Positions 11,933 through 23,145 of a DNA stretch of 64,000 nt are shown in pieces. The stretch is from Exobasidium rhododendri (taxonomy: Eukaryota; Basidiomycota; Exobasidiomycetes; Exobasidiales; Exobasidiaceae). The position numbers and the translations under genes are program-made. The stretch lies in the NCBI GenBank assembly GCA_026210745.1, contig CP110631.1, positions 3,968,001 through 4,032,000 on the forward strand. Reading direction: 5' to 3'. Every line of letters starts with the position of its first letter. Positions within the stretch are counted from its first letter, which is position 1. A model generated the notes under the pieces. The model worked only from the letters and a program-made list of their open reading frames with translations, was not told the origin of the DNA and did no database searches.

Positions 11933-12321
11933 CAAAAATCTCCCTCTGATAGACTAAGATGAAGCGCCCTTGAATGTCGTTGTCACAGTGTACAGTAGTA
12001 GTAGAAGTAGTAGTAGTGGATGCTAAGTAATGAAGCGATATAGATGCACGCAGAAGGGATCGCGCAGGTCGCATACGGGGACTGCGTTTCGGTGAATGAT
12101 GGGCGGCGCGTCGATCGGAACCATCGACGGCCCGGACAATTTAAACTTAAGCTTTTTTATCCCAGATTGTTTCGGTTTCACGCACACCGTTGCTCACTGC
12201 GCTTTCCTGCTCGCTCGCTCATTTCTCGCAAAGAAAACAAAGGAGATTTGATAAGCGAGAGTGCGACAACGGAAGTGCAACAGGTAGCTGATGATAGTTG
12301 GATTCTTTGGCCAGAACAACC
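11933..12321 (+). other. Intergenic region with a short GTA-repeat
   Basis: This 389-bp stretch lies between two co-oriented genes. It holds TGTACA at 11989-11994 followed by an imperfect AGT/GTA trinucleotide run to about 12017, and then the presumed ligase promoter. I see no RNA gene. Confidence 0.5.
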
Positions 12322-14788
12322 ATGATCTTCACATCGCCTCATCCCACCCTTAGTCTGCCGCCGGAAGAGTGTACCTTGCCCCACTTCCTCCTCAAGACAC
12401 CTGTCGACCCTCGTACATCCAAGGAATTGCTATTCCCTCCACCCAATAATTCCCCTACTTCCAGCAATCGGCCTCGAGCCACTCCACTCAGCCTTGATGA
12501 TGTTCGGAAGAGGGCATATCAAACGGCGAAGAGCATCATGGACGGTGCGATGGACGGCAAATCTCCTGCTGCATTCAAGAAGGGCAACGTCGTCGCTATA
12601 TTTTCACCGAGTCAGCACGACTACACTGCCATCATTCTAGGCATTCAGCTGGTCGGTGGTGTCACGGCTCTCTGCAATCCATCCTACAAATCGACAGAGT
12701 TGGCCCATCAATTGCGAATGACAAAGGCAAGATGCATCATCACTTCGTCGGGCGCACAGAGCGGTAAATCAAGCGATAGTCCAATGAAGAAGGCAAAAGA
12801 AGCGATCCGACTGGCATGCACGGAGAAGGGTGATGCAGCTACGGGTGGTATGGAGAGACTGCAAGTCGAGCCATCTCTGTTCATGTTTGAGGAAAATCAC
12901 GAAGAAAGTTGGCCTCTCATCTATGAAAGGGTAACAGTGAGCGAAGAGATCGTAAGGGAAGTTGACGAGAGGAGCCAGCAGGTACGAGGAAGTGATACTG
13001 CCGTCTTCTGCTTCAGCTCGGGCACTACAGGCTTTCCGAAAGTAGTCGCCCTTACACACAGCAATTTGATTGCGAACGTCGTCCAGGCAACCTTCCTGCT
13101 CTGCGATCGAATGAATGCTCCTATTACTGAAGGGAAAGAGTACAGCAAAGACGGCCAAACAGGTTGGTATGATGCAGCGGAGGAAAGAGGAGCAGGAAGG
13201 GACATCACACCTTGGACGCAAGAAGAACTTGGCGAGGACAGCAGTGTAGCGTCGACCAATGCGTCTCCTTTCAGCACCAAGTGGGACCTCAGAGGAGCCC
13301 AGAGGATAGAGAGCAGACCAGAGGGCGAAAAGGAGTTCCACATTGACGTGCTACCGCAATTCCACTGCTACGGACTCCTGATCAGTCTGATAGCCTTGCA
13401 CACTGTGAGAACTTCGAGTCTGACGAGGCGAGATGCTACCGCCCATCTTTACTCATTCTACGTTTTACAGTGCACGCCTCGCATCGTCTTACCCCGCTTC
13501 CATCTCGAGACGTTCCTGCAAGCTGTCTCTGATCATGGCGTCACGTTCAGCTTTGTTGTGCCGCCCATCTTACTGGCGCTCGCCAAAAATCCTATCGTTT
13601 CATCTTATAATACGAGCACGCTATGGCGGGTGGCCAGTGGTGCAGCAAGTCTGCCAGATGAGATTGCCACAGCGGTCGGAAGGCGGCTTGGAATTCGATG
13701 CACTGATGGTGAGTATGGTGTTTGTGTGTTTGCAATGTGTGTGCCTTTGGCTGAAGTCTGAGTGATTTCAACCAGGGTACGGTATGACCGAAAGTGAGTA
13801 TGCAATCCAGAGAGAGTGAATAAATCGCGTCTTCTAACTCCTCCTGAATGCTCTTTGTTCGCAGTGAGCCCCATTGTCTCAATGCAAAGCGTGAGCGACC
13901 TGAAAAGGGCGCCGAAGACTGTCGGATCTCTCGCTCCAAATACCCAGGCTGTAGTCGTTAATAGTCAAGGCAAAGGTGAGAGAGAGAGAGAGAGAGAGCA
14001 AAGATCGGAGTGGCTGCAGCATGGAACGCTGACTGTCTGCGTCGCGTTGACGACCATAAGAACTTGGCTTCGATGAAGCTGGTGAATTGCTCCTCCACGG
14101 ACCACAAATGATGAAGGGCTACTTTGACAATGAAGCGGCAAACAAGGAAGCATTCCAACATCGAGATGGTGTCCGCTGGCTTCGGACAGGAGACGTCGCA
14201 AAGGTAGACGAACGTGGTTATGTCACAATCACCGATCGATTGAAAGACGTCATCAAGTCGAAGGGCTTCCAAGTCTCGCCGGCCGAAGTAGAAGGTGAGG
14301 CTGAAATGAGTGAAACAGACCAAAGCTTGCATTGGTGATGATGCTGACATGACATCTTCCTCTTCACGCCTTCCTCCAGCAATTATCTTCAAGGACTCTC
14401 GAGTAGCCGATGTAGCTGTCGCAGGAGTGCAGGATGCCAGTGACGGCGTCGAAAAGCCGTGGGCCTTTATAGTTCCTCATGAGTCTATCTTTAGCACTGA
14501 TGATGGCGTGGTGCCGGATACAGAACGTAGTGCCAGGAAGCAGCAGGTTGAGAAGAGTATCTTGCAAGAAGCAAACAGCAGGATGGCAGGCTACAAGCGT
14601 GTCGAAGGTATAACCTGGCTGGACGCACTACCGAAGAGGTGAGTAGAAGAGGCAGGTGAGGAGGCCAACAGTCTCTCTATCGCTGTAAATAATGACAATG
14701 CGGCCTTCTATATCTCTCTCACCCTCTCTCTCTTCTCTTCAGCGACGCCGGCAAGGTGCTGAAGAAGAATTTAGCAGCGTTGAGGTGA
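12322..14788 (+). CDS. 4-coumarate-CoA ligase-like acyl-CoA synthetase (AMP-binding family)
   Basis: Activates a carboxylic acid as an acyl-AMP and then a CoA thioester. Exons 12322-13708, 13776-13793, 13865-13975, 14061-14294, 14380-14638 and 14743-14788 encode 684 residues. The P-loop FSSGTTGFPK is at about residue 233, and the A5 motif GYGMTE is encoded almost wholly by an 18-nt exon. ELLLHGPQMMKGY, WLRTGDVAKVDERGY and DRLKDVIKSKGFQVSPAEVE follow, then the C-terminal catalytic Lys motif LPKSDAGKVLKK. It is longer than plant 4CL (about 550) because of an insertion after the P-loop (about residues 275-335). It ends LAALR, so there is no C-terminal peroxisomal SKL signal. The substrate is not predictable from sequence; fungal members often act on fatty or aromatic acids. 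The start is the first ATG; a TTG-initiated extension was ignored. Confidence 0.9.
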
Positions 14789-14958
14789 CGATGAGCCCGA
14801 TCCCTTCCATCGCATTTATACCTTTACATGTTCTCATCAACACGTCTTTCGTGCACACCTTGAAAAGAAAGGAGCACCTCCAATTTCCACGCCTATTGTA
14901 TAGTGTACAGTTGTAATGTTACCACGCAATGCCTGTAAGCAGACATATCCGACTTTTA

Positions 14959-15888
14959 TCAATCATGCCCTGTAGCGAAGAAGTCGTCGTCTTTCAAGTT
15001 ACTCGTCGTAGGCTTCTGGGCTTTGTTGCTCTTCTGCTGCTTCTTCGATGGAACGACTTCAAGATCTTCTATCAATCTCTTTCGTTCCTTTGGACGCTGT
15101 TGGTCTTCTTTTGATCGCAGCTCCAATTCCTCCTCTGGCTCGTTGCTCAGCTTACCCCTTTTCATCGATTCAATGATCCTTTCTTTCACCTTGCGTGATT
15201 TTTCCATGGAAGCGTTGGCATCTTCTCTTGTCTCCACTTCGTCGGACTCCTGATTGGGAAACAATGCAACGTACTTTTGCGTCAAAGGATAGTGCTTGAG
15301 AGGGAGAAGAGATTATGTGACAATATTGTTAGACTCGACCATTAGGACTTCCTTCGCTCAAAACTCACTAGTACGTAATTGAGCAACGCTCTCTCCTCGA
15401 AAAGCTTTTCGTCTGCACCAGCCTCCCCCTCGTCCTTTGCCTTTTTCAGCTTTTTTATCTTCCTGACTAGCTTTTGTCGTTCTGATTAGCACGGGGAGCA
15501 GAGCCATCAGATCAGTAACATTCAAACAGTAATACCTCCGCTCGTAGCCTGATCTACACCCACCAAAGAAGCGGACTTTATGATATCTCTGAGCATTATT
15601 CTTTTCCACTTGTTGCTTTTCTTTAGTCAGTAGCTCATCTTCCAGAGCGATCAATTTCCTATCTGCTTCTTGCCTGACTGATGCTGAGATGTTCTCTTTC
15701 GCTAGCAGTCTGCGAGTTTGTCGTAATGCTGCTTTGATCTTGCTGACTCCTCCTCCTCCTCCTCCCACACTACCACCAGCTTCATCTGTTTGCGTTTTCG
15801 GCCGGACGACCTTTCGATACTTTTTATCCTTCCCCGTGCCGTTAGCAATCCCCTTGGCATTATCCCGATTCTTCGGTTGATGGTTCAT
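14959..15888 (-). CDS. EFG1: rRNA-processing protein EFG1
   Basis: Nucleolar factor needed for early pre-18S rRNA cleavage in the small-subunit processome pathway. Exons 15888-15564, 15481-15369 and 15294-14959 give 257 residues in phase. The EFG1 family pattern is clear: basic N-terminus, then KIKAALRQTRRLLAK, LEDELLTKEKQQ, KYHxVRFFERQK-type sequence across the first intron (RYHKVRFFERQKLVRKIKKL), LLNYVLHYPLTQKYVALFP, and a charged, probably coiled-coil C-terminus. The Met at 15888 is chosen because the upstream open frame has no family similarity. Divergent from the tRNA methyltransferase across 244 bp. Confidence 0.9.
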
Positions 15889-16048
15889 CTTAACGAGAAT
15901 GCGACTTCCTCTCAAAGGTGGCTCGGTAATACCTTGAATTTCTGAGAGGACGATGCAGCAAAGAGGTGGAAATGCTACTTCCAGGAAAATACTTGTCGAG
16001 TCTAATTTCCGATATTTTTCCCCCTTTAGAAAGCAACCTTGGATGCAG

Positions 16049-16056
16049 TCACGTGA
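16049..16056. promoter_or_regulatory. Palindromic E-box TCACGTGA in a shared promoter
   Basis: A perfect palindrome around CACGTG (16050-16055) sits 160 bp from the EFG1 start and 77 bp from the methyltransferase start. bHLH factors such as Cbf1 bind this core. That it regulates either gene is inference from position. Confidence 0.35.
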
Positions 16057-16132
16057 ATAGAATAATCCAGATTTTTGGTTTTTTGGTTTCGCGGACTGTT
16101 GCAAGATGGGCATTGCCAAACTAGAGGATTGA

Positions 16133-17388
16133 ATGCAGGATTCGCTTGACCGGGAACAGAAGCTTAACGACAACATGGAAAGCTCGGCAGAGTGTAGCAC
16201 AGTCGGATCGGAGGTTCGCCCTAAACACAAACATACAGTAGGTCAAGACGAAGCGGGAGTCGAGGACGCTTTATTACAGAATAGGCGAGTTGCAGGCCCC
16301 TTCATCTTGAATAAGTGCGAGAAGGAAGCAGCAAGGAATTGGGACCTCTTTTACAAACATCACGAAGGTGAGAACGAGGCAGAAGAGACACTCCATTTTC
16401 GGCACCATGCTGACCACCTCTGATCGATAACACTAGATCGATTCTTTAAGAACAAGAATTGGACAGGTGAGATGGGGGAAAGATATCTTCTACTTATTGT
16501 GGTGAAGATGGGCTGACTAATGATCTCCCTGACAGATCGCGAATTTGCCGAATTAGGGAAGGGAAAGGACGTGGAATCTGCAGCTCTGACAGACGATGTT
16601 GTAATCGGAGAGAATATACTGGAGGGAAAGGATGATGTGCTGTTGGAAGTCGGTTGTGGGCCTGGGAACATGCTGTACCCTGTGAGCTACCTGCGATGTA
16701 GAAAGTGTACAGAACAGTAACTGACAACGGAGATGTATTTCTCTCTAGGTCATCAATCGGAATACCTCGATAAAAGCACACTGCTGTGACTTTTCTGCTA
16801 GAGCTATTGACCTTCTTAAAGTAAGTTGGTCCGAAGTGAGAGAGGTGATTGACGTATTACCTACTGACCCCTTCTGTTCGCTCGCTTCTGTAGGCCAATC
16901 CTCAATTTGACATGAATCGCATCAATCCTTTCGTCTTCGATTTAGTCAAAAACGAGCCCAACTTGTCTTCGGTGATCGCCCCACATCCGTTTGGACCTCC
17001 AAGTATTGTTTCGCTCATATTCGTCCTATCGGCGATTCCACCCAAGCATCACCGCGACGTCTTTGCGACGCTGTGCGAAACACTTCCTCTCCTCGGAACT
17101 TTCTGCTTCCGCGATTTTGCTCATGGCGATCTTTCCCAAATTCGCTTCCACAAGAAGGCTTCGGCTGCTTGGTGCGAGCCCAACTTACTGAGCGAAGAGC
17201 AAGACTTCTATAGGAGAGGTGACAATACATTCACCTATTACTTTAATCTAGAAGAGATTAATGCACATGCCAAAAGTGTCGGACTGGAAGGCGAGGTGAA
17301 TATTAAGGAGATACATGGCCTCAACCGAAAGACGGGTGTCCAGCTCCACCGTCGCTTCATACAAGGTCGCTGGAAGAAGGTACGATGA
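16133..17388 (+). CDS. tRNA (cytidine-3-)-methyltransferase, METTL2/METTL6/Trm140 family
   Basis: SAM-dependent enzyme expected to make 3-methylcytidine at position 32 of certain tRNAs. Exons 16133-16367, 16437-16466, 16536-16681, 16749-16820 and 16894-17388 encode 325 residues. Signatures: ARNWDLFYKHH, then DRFFKNKNWT (on a 30-nt exon) and DREFAEL; SAM motif I LLEVGCGPGN; NTSIKAHCCDFSARAI; motif IV region SLIFVLSAIPP; FCFRDFAHGDL; YRRGDNTFTYYF; and the closing VQLHRRFIQGRWKK. METTL2- and METTL6-type enzymes share these motifs and I cannot decide which tRNAs it acts on. A second Met at 16172 could be the true start. Confidence 0.88.
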
Positions 17389-17520
17389 GAGGCCTTCTCT
17401 CCTTCCGATGTATTTGTACATTATGTAATCTATACTGGGCGCAATCCTAAAGTAATCCTTCATGCTGTCCGCTTGAGAGTGGCTGGGATGTATGCCGTTG
17501 GCACGGTGCTGAGTCTTCAT

Positions 17521-18314
17521 TCATGCCGTCCAATTGTGCGTGAGTATGCTCGTTACCATTGAAGTGCCTTCTCGAAGCCTCTCTCTCCTTTCAAACGTGT
17601 TCTTCGTTTCGTTCATCAAATGAGAGTGTAATCCTTCCAGATCAGATGGTGTGAGGGCTGATGAAAGATTTGACGGCGGACAAGGCAGTGCAGCAAGTCC
17701 AAGTCGTGTCGCTGCACTTAGTAGCTGGTCATACATTGAGATCAAAACCTGGTGTGCGACTACCACTTCACTTGAGTCGGCACGTTCATTTAGTGAGGTC
17801 TCGCTAGATGAGAAAGCGGTTGTGAGCCAGCCGTACGAGACTCATCTTCTGCTTTGGACTCACTACAGGTCAAAGAAAATATTCCCCGCACTTTCTAGTT
17901 GAGCGAGCTGGACGTTGAGAAAAGCCTCGACGTTGGAGACAAGTTCGGCGTAAGGATCTCGTCCTTTCTCCGTCGTACTACCACTTGGCCTGTCATTCGT
18001 GTCCTCCAGCGGATTTTGAACACCTACTGCGGCAGCCATAGTTGCAAAGGTAGCTGGACTAGGTATGTTGGTCTGAAACATGCCAGGACTCGATCCGCTG
18101 CCTCCCGATGTCATCACGGTCTTGGACGGACTCTGCCCACTTCCGATCGACACACCATACGGGCTCTTTGTGGAATTTGCGCCTTTTGGACGAAGGGAGG
18201 GGAGGTGTAAGATGCTTGATGCAGTAGACACTCCAGCCTTCACTTGCGATCACAGCTATCTACATCTCTTGTCTAGCTCTACTCACTTCCTACAGCACTA
18301 GGAGACGACGACAT
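17521..18314 (-). CDS. Unrecognised small helical protein
   Basis: Three exons (18314-18287, 18242-17864, 17770-17521) join in phase to 218 residues. I do not recognise a family. The first half is Ser/Gly/Pro-rich (for example SGGSGSSPG). From about residue 110 it becomes helical and hydrophobic: DPYAELVSNVEAFLNVQLAQ, then LYEVVVAHQVLISMYDQLLS and ERRERLREG. The layout resembles small subunits of fungal kinetochore, Mediator or tethering complexes, but no signature decides. The first exon is only 28 nt. The start lies 156 bp from the helicase ATG on the other strand, so the two share a promoter. Confidence 0.6.
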
Positions 18315-18470
18315 CGGAGGTGGTGGATGGGGGAGTTGGAGCAGAGAGGGAGAGAAAGAGAGAGACTCTGCACTGTGTCCAGGAGGGCGCTCAGATCACT
18401 CTTGCGAATTTTATTATTATCTTATTTCGCGTCAAACGTCTCTTTGACTCCTTCCATTCTTCGCGCCATC

Positions 18471-21469
18471 ATGGCACCCAGGAAGAAGAATGCTTCTATC
18501 AAGTCGACTGGATCGACGAGTAGCAAGGCCGAACCCCTGCCTGACTGGGTGAAGAACAAAAGCATCTCCAAGCCTCCACCGAAGCATCTACAAGCTCAAC
18601 AGCCGGAGAAGAGTAAAGCTGCCACCTCGAGTAGCAGTAGCACCGCTGGTCCCAATGCCTCTATCTCGCCGAGGCCACTACCTCTATTCCCACCCGGAAC
18701 GAAGACGCCGATCAGCCTGCTCAATGAACGAGTGCAAAAGCACTATTCTTCTTTCGGGTGGCTACGTCCAAGCATAGACGTCAGAAGAGCCACCAAGACA
18801 GATCAAAGTGAGCAAGATGATGCTGGTGATGGCGAGAGATGGACCTTTGTTGTCACTCTAAAGAAGACAAACAAAGCAGACCAGAGTGATCCTTTCACTG
18901 TGCGCTTTGATGCTAGAGATCCGAGCGGTCATGAAGGCAGTACGGTGGCACTGAGAAGCAAAGAAGAGGCAAAACATTGGGGGGCTACCTATGCACTCTT
19001 TCGAGTGAGTGAGCGATGTAAGGAAATTCCCCTTTTCTTCTTGCATGCATAATGCTTATTACTCTACGTGTGCAGCTCTGCTCTAATCTTTCCCTCTATC
19101 AAGTACTTCCTTCTGGACCCAGAGAGTACTGGAAGAAGCTGTCGACCCACAAAGGTAACGCACCTGAGCATCTCAATTGGCTTTGGGCGTCCGACCCATT
19201 TGAGGCAGCGCAAAAAGTATCGATAGGAAAGGAAGCGAAGAAGGAAGCCAGGATCAAGCGAGAGGAGGAAGGTGATAGAGGGCCAAAATTAAGCAAAGCC
19301 TGGCAAGACGCTAGAGAAGTTCGAATGTCCAAGGAGCTGAGAGAAGCCGTAGAGTTGACCGTTAGGAAGGCACTCCAAGTATACCCAAATGAAGAAGTCG
19401 AAGAAGCGAGCGATCAAATGTCACTAGTAAAGAACGACATAGACGACGAGCATTTAGTCTCGTCGCTCCTCAAGCTGGGATTCAGGCGAGGTCATGCCAG
19501 GTCAGCAATTTTATGGCTTTCACAAGCCAGAAGGGGTCAATCGAGTTCCAACACGTCCTTGACTTCTATTGCCAATCTCAATGACATGGAAGCTTGCTTG
19601 GAGTACCTTGCCATCTTCTGTCCTGAAGATGATCTACCTGCCGCTTTTGCTCCCTCCATCAAAGCTGACTCTCTCGTTACCTTTTCTGCTTCTGCCGGTA
19701 AAGAAGAGACTCTCGCTATCCGATGGGTAGAAGATAGGCTCGTCAAGATTGCCGGATATCCACGAAACGCAGTAGCACTGACTTTGGCATCTCTCACCCA
19801 CCTGCCAGCGGAAGACAGGGAGGTCGCCTGCATTGACAAGCTGCTGCGTAAGCTTAGTGAAGTGCAAACGAGTGTGCCTGTGATCAGTCCAGACCGAGAC
19901 GATGTCGCGAGAAGGGCTGAAATGAGAGCAGAGGAGCGAACGACTGTCGAAGCAATCTTAGGGCCGGAGAGACTGCAGAAGATCCCAATTTCGGAAAGAT
20001 TATTAGTCGGCAAGGAACAAGCTGCCACTGAACACTACGACATCATCATCAGCGAAGAGCCGGAAGATATTCGACTACGGATCTGCCCCGGTAGACGCAG
20101 TAGCTACCCGACAGAGGGTATGAAGACTTCGACTCCGTCCTTCTTTGTAGCATCTACCACCCTTCCAGCCTACTTGCGACTTGCACTGACGAGAAGACTG
20201 AGCAGGTGCCTACTCGGCCAAGAGAAAGGATACGAAGATTGGGAAGAGATGATGGAAGCAGGACAAGGAGGGCTAATACTAGCGATGGTGGAAGAACTCG
20301 AATCTTGCTGGGAGGGTGTAGTCGATGATCCTCCTGAACTTTCTGTCGTCATGGCAGGCCTGATACTCAAACGAGAGGTAGTAGAAAGTAACAAAGCTTC
20401 GCAGGACGCGCCTCAGCGAGTCGCACCAAGGTCTGCCAAGGCCAACAGTGCTCCTTCGATTCTAAAGAGAGATGCTCGAGCGGACCAAGAGATGAGAGAG
20501 GCGCAGGCTCGGCTTTGGCAATCGAGCCAGTACTCGCAAATGGGAAACGTTCGAGCCAATCTTCCCGCTATGGCAAGCAAAGAGACGATCCTCTCTCTAC
20601 TGGAAAAGAACAGGCTGCTCATTGTCGCAGGCGAGACTGGTTGCGGAAAGACTACACAGTGTCCACAATTTGTGCTGGACGATTACATCGAGCGAGGTCA
20701 AGGCAGTCTGTGTAATATCATTGTCACACAGCCTCGGCGATTGAGTGCCATGGGTGTCGCTTCAAGGGTTTCAGCAGAAAGATGTGAAGATCTGAATGGT
20801 CAAGGGAGAGTCGGCTATGCTATTCGAGGCGAAAGAAAGGCGGGTAGACAGACGAGATTGCTCTTCAGCACGACGGGGGTATTGTTGAGAAGATTAAGCC
20901 AGCACGATCGAGATTTGAAGGACATCAGCCATGTCTTTGTCGATGAAGTCCATGAAAGAGGAGTCGAGAGCGATCTATTGCTGCTCGAGCTACGTGAAGT
21001 ACTGCAAAGGAATCCCAACTTGCGCGTCATTCTCATGAGTGCCACCATTGATCAAGAAACGTTTTCTCGTTATTTCCATTCCGCGCCGGTCATTACCATT
21101 CCTGGAAGGACACATCCTGTGACAGACTACTACCTCGACGATATTCGCTCGTTCATCGGAGGCAAGGGGGAAAGGGAGGAACAAGAGTTCAAGAGGGTAG
21201 GTATGGACTACGACCTGATTGGAGCAACAGCAAAGATGATTTGCGAGAGAGCAACGAGGAAAGGTGATTCGGACGGAGCAATCCTCATCTTTTGTCCAGG
21301 CGTGGGCGAGATTCGATCAGCCATGGATGCTGTTCAGAGGGAATTGAGGGGCGCAGTGGAAGTGCTGCCTTTGCATGCTAACTTGACACCCGAAGAGCAA
21401 CGCAAAGTCTTTCAAAAGCCCAAGACAGGCACTCGTAAAGTGGTCATATCTACCAACGTGGCCGAAACT

Positions 21470-21505
<36 letters not shown>

Positions 21506-22903
21506 GCTGGATTGGTCAAGGAGACGCGGTATGATTCTACCAGTGGACTCACCCGCCTTGTTGAGACAAAGTGTTCCAAAGCGGCTTCGAGACAACGAAG
21601 AGGTAGAGCCGGTCGAGTTCGTCCAGGTGAATGCTTCAAGTTGTACACAAGAGGCACGGAAGAACACAAGATGGACGATCAACAGATTCCTGAGATCATG
21701 AGAATGTCCCTGGAGAACCTCATCCTGACGGTCAAGGCGTTGAAGGGGGACAACGCTGATGTCCAGTCGTACCTGGGAATGGCAATCAGTCCTCCTAGTG
21801 TTGCTGCTATTGAGAAGGCTATGCAATTGCTGTCGGAAATGAATATTTTGCATGGCCAACAACGACTGACAGCATTGGGGAAGCACCTGTCACTCTTGCC
21901 CTTGGATGTGCGACTTGCCAAGCTACTCGTGTTGGGTTGTGTGTTCCACTGCTTGGACTCCATGTTGACGATTGCCTCGATCATGTCTTGTAAGCCCCTC
22001 TTCTCTGGACCCTACGAAAAGCGAGAAGAATTATCAACGGCGAGGCTCAAGTTCTCCGTCGGGACTTCAGACATTCTGACAGACGTGAATGCTTTTGATC
22101 GCTGGCAGGAGTTGAAGAAGAGCAAAGCTGGTGCCAGTGAGATCCGGAGATGGTGCGAGGACAACTTCATCTCGACGTCTTCTCTGCGGGATATCGCCAG
22201 CAACCGAATCGATTTACTGGGCAACTTGGTCGAGCTTGGCTTTGCCCCTCGCAATTATGGCAAGGGTGGCGAAGAGGCGGCTTCCTCGCTTCTCAATGCA
22301 AACTCCAGCGACGTCAATCTGAAGCGGTCCTTGTTGCTAGCAGGGCTGTATCCGTCCGTCGTTCGCATCGTTCATCCGAAGGCGCTGTACGACCAGTCTG
22401 CAAGTGGAACGATCCAACGTGAAGCAGAAGCGAAACAAATTCGCTTTTTCGACTCGATGAAGCAAAGAGTGTTTCTGCATCCGTCCAGTGTACTGTTCCA
22501 GAACAACAACTTCCAAGGTGGATTGCTAGCCTACTTCAACAAGAGTGTCACGAAGAGCAGTGCAAGTGAAACAGGGGAGAAGATCTATCTGCGAGATGGA
22601 AATGAAGTGCCGATCTTTGCAATGCTCTTGTTTGGTGGGAAATTGAAGATCCATCGGATGCAGGGTGGGATCAGCATGTCCAGTAGCAACAGCAGTGACG
22701 ATCAAGAGGATGGGCAAGGCGGTTGGATCAAGCTGAAAGCAAGCGCGAGGATAGCTACCTTGGTGCAACACTTGCGATTCCTGTTGGATGCAGCACTGGA
22801 GAAGAGCTTTGAAAGCCCGACTGAAAACGTCTTTGAGACGGGTCTGGAAGCAGAGGTGCGCGATTGCCTGATGAAGGTGCTCCAAAAGGATGGACTCAGC
22901 TGA
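18471..22903 (+). CDS. DExH-box RNA helicase, DHX57/DHX29/Ylr419w-like
   Basis: ATP-dependent RNA helicase of the DEAH/RHA superfamily, with a likely role in translation or RNA quality control. Exons 18471-19004 and 19076-22903 encode 1453 residues. The N-terminus (about 1-190) is low-complexity with a conserved globular part; a UBA-like segment lies near 310-360 (LVSSLLKLGFRRGHARSAI), and an RWD-like region follows. Helicase motifs: GETGCGKTTQ (I), TQPRRLSAMGVASRV (Ia), DEVHERG (II, DEVH rather than DEAH), MSATID (III), STNVAETSITI (V) and QRRGRAGR (VI). HA2/winged-helix and OB-fold regions follow. Domain order and length best fit DHX57/DHX29; the two are hard to separate by eye. MAPRKKNAS is taken as the start because the longer open frame upstream reaches almost to the neighbouring gene. 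Confidence 0.9.
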
Positions 22904-23145
22904 AGTGAACCCTGCGCCCGCTCCCTCACGCACACCTCTGAGACACACTCCACTACTACACTTTCGCAGTTGCATGTATAAGATAGTATTGTTACGGGTC
23001 TAATGTACAATGATGATGTTGACATAATGAAGAGCAGCAGTAAATATATGTGATGACTGACAAGGCATGGAGGAGGTTTTTCTATTCGTACTGCGTCTCT
23101 ATTCTTCTACTAAAACAAAGAGGACTAGGAAACTTATCTCTTCCT

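Noticed and set aside
18327-18470. Upstream in-frame extension of the DHX57-like helicase
   Set aside because: The added residues come from a purine-rich leader and would start 13 bp from the divergent gene's ATG; MAPRKKNAS at 18471 is the more natural start.
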